Shown here: positions 1-5,539 of the stretch, in pieces
Layout of the letters: each line of letters begins with the position of its first letter
How positions within the stretch are numbered: position 1 is the first letter of the stretch
Origin: Sulfurovum sp.
GTDB taxonomy: Bacteria; Campylobacterota; Campylobacteria; Campylobacterales; Sulfurovaceae
DNA length: 5,539 nucleotides
NCBI GenBank assembly: GCA_020719895.1
Contig: DYPM01000014.1
Span: forward strand, 16,373-21,911
Direction of reading: 5' to 3'
Position numbers and translations under genes: made by a program
Notes under the pieces: generated by a model
The model's database searches: none
Seen by the model: only the letters and a program-made list of their open reading frames with translations
What the model was told of the DNA's origin: nothing

Positions 1-129
1 TCCGCCGTCTCTTTGATGTCTTTCGTTTCTTTGATATCCACCGTCTCTTTGATGTCTTTCGTTTCTTTGATATCCGCTGTCTCTTTGATGTCTTTCGTTT
101 CTTTGATATCCGCTGTCTCTTTGATAGCC
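1..129 (-). repeat. 36-bp tandem coding repeat (three complete units plus a half unit, continuing off the edge)
   Basis: Three complete units (111-76, 75-40 and 39-4 on the coding strand) each encode GYQRNERHQRD followed by Ser or Gly. The three copies are identical except for the last codon (AGC, GGT, GGC). A leading half unit, GYQRDS, lies at 129-112, and position 3-1 starts the next unit. Each 36-bp unit is itself two related 18-bp halves (12 of 18 bases identical), so the protein period is six residues with the core [YH]QR[ND]. The near identity of the copies at synonymous sites points to recent expansion or ongoing homogenisation. The full copy number cannot be seen. Confidence 0.95.
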
Positions 130-630
130 ATTTCTTTGTTGGTACTGATTTTGTTCGTGATGATTGTAGGAATCTCGTCCGTCTCTATAATACTCTCCAT
201 CTCTTCGATACTCGTCTCTGTCTATATGGTTGTCATAGTCTCTGTGTTTGTAGTTATTGTTTATGTAGTAGTTATTGTTCTGATAAATATTATTATCCAT
301 TTCTCTGTAGCGACTTGATGCTCGATATGGATACCCTCTTTCATAATATCTTGGATAGTAATATCCTCCTCTCAATCGTCTTCCTTGATGGTAATAGACA
401 CCTCTTTCATAGCGACCACCATAATAGTAGCGACCACCATAAACATAACAAGGTCTATCGACATAGACAGGATAATCATAGGAAGCTATGACTGCCACTG
501 TCGTACCGACAACCAATCCCACAGCGATTGCATCCAATGCACTTCCGTGTGCTTGTGCCTTTGTGCCATTGATAAGCAAAATAGTTGCAAATAAAAGTGC
601 TGTTCCTGTTTTTTTAAGACTGCTTAACAT
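1..630 (-). CDS. Exported Tyr/Gly/Arg-rich protein with C-terminal 12-residue tandem repeats (partial, no family recognised)
   Basis: The frame is open from the ATG at 630-628 to position 1 without a stop, giving 210 residues; the C-terminus lies outside the window. The start is supported by AAGGA at 641-637, six bases upstream, and a TATAAT box further up. Residues 1-27 look like a Sec signal peptide: Lys6-Lys7, a hydrophobic core at about 10-20, and a probable cleavage site after Ala25-Gln-Ala27. Residues 31-50 are a second hydrophobic, Gly/Ala/Val-rich stretch that could be a membrane or packing segment. Residues 51-109 are rich in Tyr, Gly and Arg (two YGGRY copies) with one Cys (61). Residues 110-167 are Asn/Tyr/Asp/Arg-rich and probably disordered. 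From 168 on come hexapeptides alternating GYQRNE and RHQRDS/G. I do not recognise a family. An envelope or extracellular location is inferred; the function is unknown. It is convergent with nothing here and follows aspB on the same strand, but has its own promoter. Confidence 0.85.
   Translation of the reverse strand, partial: MLSSLKKTGTALLFATILLINGTKAQAHGSALDAIAVGLVVGTTVAVIASYDYPVYVDRPCYVYGGRYYYGGRYERGVYYHQGRRLRGGYYYPRYYERGYPYRASSRYREMDNNIYQNNNYYINNNYKHRDYDNHIDRDEYRRDGEYYRDGRDSYNHHEQNQYQQRNGYQRDSGYQRNERHQRDSGYQRNERHQRDGGYQRNERHQRDGG
410..442 (-). repeat. 18-bp-period direct repeat encoding two YGGRY motifs
   Basis: The 15-base sequence TAGCGACCACCATAA (plus strand) occurs at 410-424 and again at 428-442, a period of 18 bp. 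On the coding strand it gives the two YGGRY motifs at residues 64-68 and 70-74 of the exported protein. The period is the same as the half unit of the C-terminal array, although the sequence differs. Confidence 0.85.
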
Positions 631-654
631 TATTAATCCTTTATGATTTGAACG

Positions 655-710
655 ATTATAAATGAGAAACGTGAAACTATCGTGACGAAAAAAAGAAAAA
701 AAAGAAAAAA
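655..710 (-). promoter_or_regulatory. Promoter of the repeat-protein gene with an upstream T-rich tract
   Basis: On the minus strand there is a perfect TATAAT at 660-655. It implies a transcription start near 648 and a leader of about 18 bases that includes the AAGGA ribosome site at 641-637. There is no good TTGACA at 17 bp. Instead a T6-C-T8-C-T7 tract (710-688) lies about 40-60 bases before the inferred start, where an UP element would sit. A good -10 box with T-rich upstream DNA and a poor -35 is the usual sigma-70 promoter style in Campylobacter and Helicobacter. Two TCACG copies, 11 bp apart (685-681 and 674-670), lie between tract and -10 box. Confidence 0.6.
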
Positions 711-721
711 GTGTAGATTTA

Positions 722-743
722 TTGGGCAATATGTTTTGCCCAA
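722..743 (-). terminator. Probable intrinsic terminator of aspB
   Basis: An 8-bp perfect stem (TTGGGCAA at 722-729 pairing with TTGCCCAA at 736-743) encloses a 6-base loop, beginning four bases after the aspB stop codon. On the minus strand the stem is followed by TAAATCTACAC and then the long T-rich tract at 710-688. The T run starts about 11 bases late for a textbook terminator, so it may be weak, or the hairpin may mainly protect the 3' end. The T tract would then be shared with the promoter of the next gene. Confidence 0.55.
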
Positions 744-747
744 AAGT

Positions 748-1944
748 TCAAGAAAGCGACAAGTTTGCTTTGCCACGTTTTATATTAACGAACTTTTCGA
801 TACGTCGAATTCCTTCGCGAATCGTAATAATATCCGTCGCAAATGAAAATCTAAAATATCCATTGGCACCAAAACCGATACCTGGAACTACTGCTACGCC
901 TGTTTTTTCAAGGAGTTCTGTACAAAATGCCATATCATCGTGAGTGATATCCTTGATGTTCACAAAAAGATAAAATGCACCATCGGGTTTGAGTACGGAA
1001 ATCCCATCAATTTCATTAAACAACTTAACCGCCTCTATCATTCTTCCCTCAAACGCTCTACGCATTTGCTCAATCTCTTCGTCCACTTCGCCATCCAAAG
1101 CAGGAATAGAGGCTTTTTGGGTGATAGAATTGATATTGGATGTACTTTGACCTTGAAGCGTGTTCATCGCTTTGATAAGTTTTTTGTTGGGTGTTGCCAA
1201 ATATCCCATTCTCCATCCTGTCATTGCAACTGATTTGCTTAGACCATTAATCGTAATAGTGCGGTTATACATATCTTCACTAATACTTGCTGTGGATGTA
1301 AACGTAACACCATAAATTAACTTCTCATACATCTCATCGGATGCAACGATAATTTGAGTGCCTTTTAGCACCTCAGCAATCGCCTCCAACTCTTTTTTGG
1401 AATAAACTGCACCCGTAGGATTAGAAGGACTTGTAAGAATCACCATTTTTGTTTTTGGAGTGATAGCATCTTTGAGTGCTTTTGCTCCCATTTTGAATCC
1501 AGAAAACTCATCCGTCTCTACAATCACTATCGTAGCACCTGCGTACTTTACAAGCTCTGGATAAGTGACCCAATAAGGAGCAGGGATAATCACCTCGTCG
1601 CCAACATTGAGTGTCGCTTGCAAAAGATTAAAAAGTGACTGCTTAGCTCCATTGCTTACTATAATATTAGTCGGTTCATACTCCAAGCCATTATCTCGTT
1701 TGAGCTTTTTGGAGATTGCTTTTAGAAGTTCTGGGGTTCCTTCTACTGCTGTATATTGAGTAAAACCTTCTTGAATTGCCTTAATCGCCTCTTCTCTAAT
1801 GCGTTGTGGTGTACCAAAATCTGGCTCTCCAGCAGAGAACGAAAGGACATCTTTTCCGTCCGCTTTGAGGTTTCTTGCCAATGCAGAAATAGACAGTGTC
1901 AATGAGGGTGATAGCGTTTGAATACGATCTGATAAGAGTGGCAT
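748..1944 (-). CDS. aspB: Pyridoxal-phosphate-dependent aspartate aminotransferase (class I)
   Basis: This cytoplasmic enzyme moves the amino group between aspartate and 2-oxoglutarate, linking oxaloacetate to aspartate-family amino acids. The 398-residue length is normal. Visible fold type I motifs: SAGEPDFGTP at 38-46 region, NGAK at 98-101, PYW ending at Trp125, SPSNPTG with Asn175, SDEMYE with Asp203 (pyridine nitrogen) and Tyr206, NGLSKS with the Schiff-base Lys237, GWRMGY with Arg245 (phosphate), and FRFSFAT with Arg365 (substrate carboxylate). The whole resembles Thermus/Bacillus-type (subgroup Ib) enzymes rather than E. coli AspC, so some use of prephenate or other acceptors is possible. 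The start has AGGA at 1957-1954, nine bases upstream. It lies 64 bp after cysE, with a -10 box in the gap. The symbol follows the Campylobacter name; aspC or aatA are also used. The short basic C-terminal tail (about 389-398) is slightly beyond the usual fold end. Confidence 0.93.
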   Translation of the reverse strand: MPLLSDRIQTLSPSLTLSISALARNLKADGKDVLSFSAGEPDFGTPQRIREEAIKAIQEGFTQYTAVEGTPELLKAISKKLKRDNGLEYEPTNIIVSNGAKQSLFNLLQATLNVGDEVIIPAPYWVTYPELVKYAGATIVIVETDEFSGFKMGAKALKDAITPKTKMVILTSPSNPTGAVYSKKELEAIAEVLKGTQIIVASDEMYEKLIYGVTFTSTASISEDMYNRTITINGLSKSVAMTGWRMGYLATPNKKLIKAMNTLQGQSTSNINSITQKASIPALDGEVDEEIEQMRRAFEGRMIEAVKLFNEIDGISVLKPDGAFYLFVNIKDITHDDMAFCTELLEKTGVAVVPGIGFGANGYFRFSFATDIITIREGIRRIEKFVNIKRGKANLSLS

Positions 1945-1984
1945 TATAGTGATTCCTAAGCGTTAAAAATACAAATAGGTCTTG

Positions 1985-1990
1985 ATTATA
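1985..1990 (-). promoter_or_regulatory. -10 box of an internal promoter for aspB
   Basis: A perfect TATAAT on the minus strand (1990-1985) lies between the cysE stop and the aspB start. It predicts a transcription start near 1978 and a leader of about 34 bases containing TTAGGAAT. The upstream bases are T-rich with no clear -35 box, as is common in Campylobacterota. It would let aspB be expressed independently of speA-cysE. Consensus match only; no -35 support. Confidence 0.5.
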
Positions 1991-2008
1991 TCAAAAGAAA
2001 TTAAAACT

Positions 2009-2716
2009 CTAATCCATAGAGTGGATAAAATCATCATAGTTGTTGTCTAAGTCTTGATCTTTTTTCTTTAAATTCTCTTTTTGACCACTCTCGATTGCCT
2101 CTTCGAGAATTTCGATACGTTTGACAAGATATGCAAATATCTCTTTGTTGATATCAGGAATAAGATTGTGGCTTAGACGTGTTGATTCTATTTCGTTTTT
2201 GCACTGAAGAACACGAGCAGGAATGCCTACCGCTGTCGCTCCAGCAGGTACATCCTTGATCACTACTGAATTGGCACCAATTTTTGCATCATCACCGATG
2301 GTGATATTTCCCAATATTTTTGCTCCAGCACCAATAACTACATTGTTTCCAACTGTCGGGTGACGTTTGCCACGATTGAGACTTACTCCGCCTAATGTAA
2401 CTTGCTGATAAATCAACACATCATCTCCAATAATCGCCGTCTCACCAATCACTACACCTACGCCATGATCTATAAAAACGCGACGACCAATTTGTGCTGC
2501 GGGATGAATATCAATAGTAGTCAGAAATTGACCAATACCACAAATAAAACGAGGCAAAAACCTCAATCCTCGACGATAAAGAGAGTGGGCAATACGATAG
2601 TAAAAGATAGCCCACAACCCCGGATAGTTAAAAAAGAGTTCAAAAGTAGAGTGAAGTGCGGGGTCATTACGTTTGACATTAAGAAAATCCTCTTTGATTA
2701 AACCAAATAGTTTCAT
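2009..2716 (-). CDS. cysE: Serine O-acetyltransferase
   Basis: Transfers acetyl from acetyl-CoA to L-serine, giving O-acetylserine, the substrate that O-acetylserine sulfhydrylase converts to cysteine; cytoplasmic. At 235 residues it is of the short type: the N-terminal helical domain (about 1-65) is roughly 74 residues shorter than in E. coli CysE. Hexapeptide left-handed beta-helix repeats run from about 68 to 168 (HPAAQIG, GETAIIGDDV, VTLGG, GAGAKILGNITIG, GIPAR). Asp69 in TIDIHP and His84 in FIDHG match the catalytic Asp143/His158 pair of E. coli. The flexible GGVSLNRGKRHP loop (109-120) is typical of CoA binding. After the helix comes an unusually long charged tail, 171-235, probably helical or coiled coil at about 190-220, ending in Met-Asp. 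The start has AAGG at 2728-2725, eight bases upstream. The speA stop lies 27 bp upstream, so co-transcription is likely. Confidence 0.95.
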   Translation of the reverse strand: MKLFGLIKEDFLNVKRNDPALHSTFELFFNYPGLWAIFYYRIAHSLYRRGLRFLPRFICGIGQFLTTIDIHPAAQIGRRVFIDHGVGVVIGETAIIGDDVLIYQQVTLGGVSLNRGKRHPTVGNNVVIGAGAKILGNITIGDDAKIGANSVVIKDVPAGATAVGIPARVLQCKNEIESTRLSHNLIPDINKEIFAYLVKRIEILEEAIESGQKENLKKKDQDLDNNYDDFIHSMD

Positions 2717-2743
2717 ACGCTCTACCTTCTTGCTTTTGATAGT

Positions 2744-4600
2744 TTAGGGATTGATTTTAAGATAACTGTTTTCACTCATATAGAGATAAAGTCGCCCTAA
2801 AAGATGTTGTTTTTCTTCTGAAGAGAGTTGCTCTGATTGTTCGATACGTTGTTTTAGCGTGGTATCAATGACATAGGTGTCATACTCCAAATCTTCTAAA
2901 ATATCCATCAAGTTTTGAGCCTCGATAATATCAACAATCTCATAAACACCAGAATCACTAAAGTTGATTACACACTCTGTTGGATGGCTAAAAAGATTAT
3001 GACGCATTCCAAGCACCTCTTGGTACGCACCTGTAAGAAAGAATCCCAAAAAGTAATCTTCTTTATCAAGATCAATATCATGAAGATGCAACGGCAATCT
3101 TGGATTAAATGGCAACTCTCCATCGCTATCACATGTAATATCCCAAATACTTGCAGGATTGGTCGCTCTTTGATCAAGATGAGTGAGCGGTGCGATTGGA
3201 AAGTTCTGCTCAAGTCCCCAAAAATCGGGAAGAGACTGAAAGATAGAGAAGTTCACTAAATACCGCTCTTGAATTCTCTGTTGGAGCTTTTTGAGTTCTG
3301 AACCACCGTGTCCAGCAAGCAAAATAATCGCTTTTTTGATGATAAGATTGACCAAAATCTCAGTATTTGAACGATCTTCAAGGTCAATATATCCCAAATC
3401 AAAAAGCGTCAAAAGACTTTCCATATGATCAAGAGCATCGTGAAGGTATTCGCGTGCATTTTTGCTGTCAAGTCCATTAAAAAGATCATCAAGCTCTTGA
3501 ATCAATGGCGGATGAACCTCTTTTGCGGAGAGTTCTTTTTTGTTGTACTCTTGGCTAAAAAGCTCAATTACAGGTGCAACCAATACCGCGTGTGCCGCAG
3601 CCACATAACGTCCAGACTCCGTAAAAATATCAGGTTCTTCTACGCCTTTGTTTTTGGAAATCTCTTGCATCAAAAAGATAACGTCATTGGCAAACTCGTT
3701 GAGAGAGTAGTTTCGCTCTTGACTGTGTGGATGCTGTCCATACTCCACCGCCAAACCACCGCCAATATTTATAGCACTGAGTGATGTTGCTCCTCTTTTT
3801 TTGAGTTCGGCATAGATATTTCCTGCCTCTCTAAGAGCTTTTTTGAGTGGTGCGATATCTGACATTTGTGAGCCAATATGAAAATGCACCATTGAAAGCT
3901 GTCCTAAAAGATTGTGTTTGACCATCAAGCTATACGCTTCAAGCAACTCAGTAGAAGTAAGACCAAACTTAGAACTATATCCACCACTCTTCGCCCAAAT
4001 TCCAATACCAGCACTGTGCAGACGAATACGCACGCCGATTTTAGGAATCATTGAAGTAAATTCTTTGCCGTTGAACTCTTCGTTTACTTCGATAATAGTC
4101 TCAAGCTCACCGAGTCCTTCGATAGTAATAGTGATATTGTGTCCCATCTTTGAAGCAATAAAACACAAAGAAACCATCTCTTTGTCTTTAAAGCCATTTA
4201 CTGTAATAGGTGCACCGAGTGGTGTTTTGCTCATAGCAATCACAAGTTCGGCTTTGCTTCCCGCCTCAAGTCCGTAGTTGTATCCTTCAGACACCGCAAT
4301 AAGAGAGTCTACGAAGTTGGGAAACTGATTGACTTTCAGAGGAAAAACGGCATGAAAATCACCTTTGTACTGAAAGCTCTCTTTGGCTTGTTTAAATGCA
4401 TCAAAAAGCTTGACGATCTGCTTTTGAATCAAGTGAGGAAAACGAAGCATCAAAGGTCCCTTGTGACCTTTGGAGCGGATCTTCTCAACAATCTCAATCA
4501 GTGACGGTTCTTTGCCGTGTTTGACATTGATAGTGCTGTTGTGAATGACAAAATTATCATCCCCCCAAATTTCTAAACCATAATTGTTCATTTGGCTCAT
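2744..4600 (-). CDS. speA: Biosynthetic arginine decarboxylase
   Basis: Converts arginine to agmatine and CO2, the first step of the agmatine route to putrescine and spermidine; PLP enzyme of the alanine-racemase fold (fold type III). The length of 618 residues fits the family (E. coli about 658). The N-terminal PLP barrel carries Lys89 in FPLKVNQ (Schiff base), His241 in HFHIGSQ, the phosphate-binding Gly loop INIGGGL (277-283) and TESGRY (327-332). An insert at about 350-450 separates it from the C-terminal beta domain, which holds the catalytic Cys490 in TCDSDG and GAYQE (524-528). Numbering is from the longest frame. The first ATG has no clear ribosome site, whereas the in-frame ATG at 4591 (codon 4) is preceded by GGATGAG and gives MNNYGLEIWG, so codon 4 is the more likely true start. 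First gene of a probable speA-cysE(-aspB) operon, divergent from thiL. Confidence 0.95.
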   Translation of the reverse strand: MSQMNNYGLEIWGDDNFVIHNSTINVKHGKEPSLIEIVEKIRSKGHKGPLMLRFPHLIQKQIVKLFDAFKQAKESFQYKGDFHAVFPLKVNQFPNFVDSLIAVSEGYNYGLEAGSKAELVIAMSKTPLGAPITVNGFKDKEMVSLCFIASKMGHNITITIEGLGELETIIEVNEEFNGKEFTSMIPKIGVRIRLHSAGIGIWAKSGGYSSKFGLTSTELLEAYSLMVKHNLLGQLSMVHFHIGSQMSDIAPLKKALREAGNIYAELKKRGATSLSAINIGGGLAVEYGQHPHSQERNYSLNEFANDVIFLMQEISKNKGVEEPDIFTESGRYVAAAHAVLVAPVIELFSQEYNKKELSAKEVHPPLIQELDDLFNGLDSKNAREYLHDALDHMESLLTLFDLGYIDLEDRSNTEILVNLIIKKAIILLAGHGGSELKKLQQRIQERYLVNFSIFQSLPDFWGLEQNFPIAPLTHLDQRATNPASIWDITCDSDGELPFNPRLPLHLHDIDLDKEDYFLGFFLTGAYQEVLGMRHNLFSHPTECVINFSDSGVYEIVDIIEAQNLMDILEDLEYDTYVIDTTLKQRIEQSEQLSSEEKQHLLGRLYLYMSENSYLKINP

Positions 4601-4602
4601 CC
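4592..4602 (-). promoter_or_regulatory. Ribosome binding site favouring codon 4 as the speA start
   Basis: On the minus strand GGATGAG (4602-4596) ends four bases before the ATG at 4591-4589; its GGA core is eight bases from that ATG. The ATG at 4600 has only TATATTATGG in front, without a Shine-Dalgarno match. This moves the likely start three codons in. Confidence 0.5.
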
Positions 4603-4630
4603 ATAATATAGTGTATTTTAAGAGTAAAGC

Positions 4631-4636
4631 ATTGTA
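4631..4636 (-). promoter_or_regulatory. -10 box of the speA promoter
   Basis: TACAAT on the minus strand (4636-4631), preceded by TGA as an extended -10 element, predicts a start near 4624 and a leader of about 24-33 bases. No convincing -35 box is present at 17 bp. Other A/T-rich candidates (TAAAAT at 4620-4615, TATATT at 4610-4605) lie nearer the gene, so the assignment is tentative. Confidence 0.4.
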
Positions 4637-4670
4637 TCAAATTTTATATCCGCTTATGCTTCTTTGGATT

Positions 4671-4701
4671 TCGACAATGATTGCAAGTTTTGTGCTACAA
4701 T
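4671..4701 (+). promoter_or_regulatory. Promoter of thiL with extended -10 box
   Basis: TGCTACAAT (4693-4701) is an extended -10 element. TCGACA at 4671-4676 matches TTGACA in five of six positions, but at a 19-bp spacing, which is longer than ideal. The expected transcription start is 4708-4709, at the ATG itself. It stands back-to-back with the speA promoter in the 108-bp gap 4601-4708, so one regulator could affect both. Confidence 0.5.
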
Positions 4702-4708
4702 AATTTTT

Positions 4709-5539
4709 ATGCAAAAAACAATCGATAAAGAACAATTTTTTATAAACACCTTAACCTCCAAATATATTGGTGATGATGCTGCTGTCGTTGGTGAAATGCT
4801 TTATAGTATGGATGCTTTTTTTGAAGATGTTCATTTCAAACGAGAGTGGATGAGTCTTGAGCAGATTGCTCGCAAAGCGATGATTGTCAATATCTCCGAT
4901 GCTATAGCGATGAACGCCAAACCACTCTATGCACTTGTCGCACTTTCTATTCCAAAAACTATGCAAGAAGATGAAATAAAACGTTTGAGTCAAACACTCC
5001 AAAAAAGTGCTTTAGAGTTTGGATGCGAGATTATCGGTGGTGATACTATTGGTGGTGATAAACTTCATCTTACTATTACAATAATCTCACAAAGCGATAC
5101 TCCACTTCTAAGAAGTGGACTGCAAGATGGAGACCTGCTTGCTTATACTGGTGCGATAGGAGAGAGCAAAGCTGGACTTTTATCTTTAATGAAAGGAGAG
5201 TCTATAGCTCCTGATGCACGTTTTTTTGAGCCAATATTACGTATAGAATTTATCCAAAAAGCTCGAAAACTCCTTCACGCAGGAATGGATATTTCTGATG
5301 GTCTTTTTGGTGATACCAATAAGTTGCTTGATTTTAACAACCTTGGAATGGAGATTTTAAAAGATATTCCTTATGAAATCGGAAGCAGTGGCGAAGAGTA
5401 TGAGATGCTTATAGCGTTCGACGAAACAGACTTTGATGCAATTCAAATCATCGCTAACGAAACAAATACACCAATTACTGTTTTTGCCAAAGCTACACGA
5501 AAAAATGTCGATAGATTTCCAAAAATTAATCATCATTTT
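4709..5539 (+). CDS. thiL: Thiamine-monophosphate kinase (3' end at window edge)
   Basis: Phosphorylates thiamine monophosphate with ATP to thiamine diphosphate, the last step of thiamine cofactor synthesis; cytoplasmic, PurM/AIR-synthase-like ATP-binding superfamily. The frame is open for 277 residues to the last base. Motifs in order: GDDAAV (21-26), the DAFFEDVHF segment (35-43), NISDAIAMNAKP (61-72), GGDT (110-113) with metal-binding Asp112, DISDGL (194-199) and SGEEYEML (227-234). These are the Mg-ATP and substrate-binding Asp-rich motifs of ThiL. The N-terminus is short: GDDAAV starts at residue 21, against about 30 in E. coli. The last visible residues, NHHF, resemble the usual ThiL C-terminus, so little is probably missing. 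The ATG at 4709 has no Shine-Dalgarno sequence. The only upstream in-frame alternative I found is TTG at 4664, also without one, and the next ATGs (codons 30 and 34) would remove GDDAAV. Confidence 0.93.
   Translation, partial: MQKTIDKEQFFINTLTSKYIGDDAAVVGEMLYSMDAFFEDVHFKREWMSLEQIARKAMIVNISDAIAMNAKPLYALVALSIPKTMQEDEIKRLSQTLQKSALEFGCEIIGGDTIGGDKLHLTITIISQSDTPLLRSGLQDGDLLAYTGAIGESKAGLLSLMKGESIAPDARFFEPILRIEFIQKARKLLHAGMDISDGLFGDTNKLLDFNNLGMEILKDIPYEIGSSGEEYEMLIAFDETDFDAIQIIANETNTPITVFAKATRKNVDRFPKINHHF

Noticed and set aside
1..129. 36-bp direct repeats resembling a CRISPR array by length
   Set aside because: The copies are directly adjacent with no spacers, keep a reading frame with the upstream signal-peptide gene, and vary only in one codon.
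13..318. Plus-strand open frame with a repetitive hydrophobic protein (MSFVSLISAVSL-type)
   Set aside because: It is the mirror of the minus-strand coding repeat, has no ribosome site, and starts inside a repeat. The minus-strand frame has a signal peptide, ribosome site and promoter.
3912..4277. Plus-strand frame of about 120 codons opposite speA
   Set aside because: It lies wholly antisense to the conserved PLP barrel of speA, and its sequence has no recognisable domain; several similar antisense frames over speA and aspB are likewise shadows.
4561..4566. Run of six C/G bases near the speA start as a possible phase-variation tract
   Set aside because: Six bases is short compared with known variable tracts in this group, and it simply encodes Trp-Gly-Asp in a conserved part of SpeA.
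4601..4708. Possible TPP riboswitch upstream of thiL
   Set aside because: The gap is only 108 bp, the predicted leader is near zero, and I see no THI-box-like conserved motif on the thiL strand.
4751..5002. Minus-strand frame of 83 codons inside thiL
   Set aside because: It overlaps the conserved thiL motifs on the opposite strand and shows no ribosome site or family similarity.

Overview
The window looks like a chromosomal piece of a Campylobacterota (epsilonproteobacterial) genome, probably a free-living Sulfurimonas/Sulfurovum-type relative. This rests on the A+T-rich composition, on the protein sequence style of the four recognisable enzymes, and on the order speA-cysE-aspartate aminotransferase, which I recall from Campylobacter jejuni (speA-cysE-aspB). 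The genus is an inference and was not tested.

Layout. Positions 1-630 (minus strand, cut by the left edge) encode an unrecognised exported protein. It has a signal peptide, a Tyr/Gly/Arg-rich middle and a nearly perfect 12-residue tandem repeat that runs off the window. Positions 631-747 hold its promoter and the probable terminator of the next gene. Positions 748-4600 are three minus-strand genes transcribed in the order speA (arginine decarboxylase), cysE (serine O-acetyltransferase) and aspB (class I aspartate aminotransferase). The speA-cysE gap is 27 bp and suggests co-transcription. The 64-bp cysE-aspB gap carries a consensus -10 box, so aspB can probably also be transcribed alone. Positions 4601-4708 are a divergent promoter region. 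Positions 4709-5539 (plus strand) encode thiL (thiamine-monophosphate kinase), which is open to the right edge and close to complete.

How the genes fit together. The three minus-strand enzymes are amino-acid and polyamine housekeeping functions: arginine to agmatine, serine to O-acetylserine for cysteine, and aspartate/2-oxoglutarate transamination. ThiL makes thiamine diphosphate, the active cofactor. None of the four is unusual. The parts worth a second look are the repeat protein at the left edge, whose DNA has a 36-bp period (made of 18-bp half units) and looks recently expanded, and thiL, whose best promoter puts the transcription start almost on the start codon, so that it may be leaderless. 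I see no CRISPR array, insertion sequence, phage gene, tRNA or rRNA.
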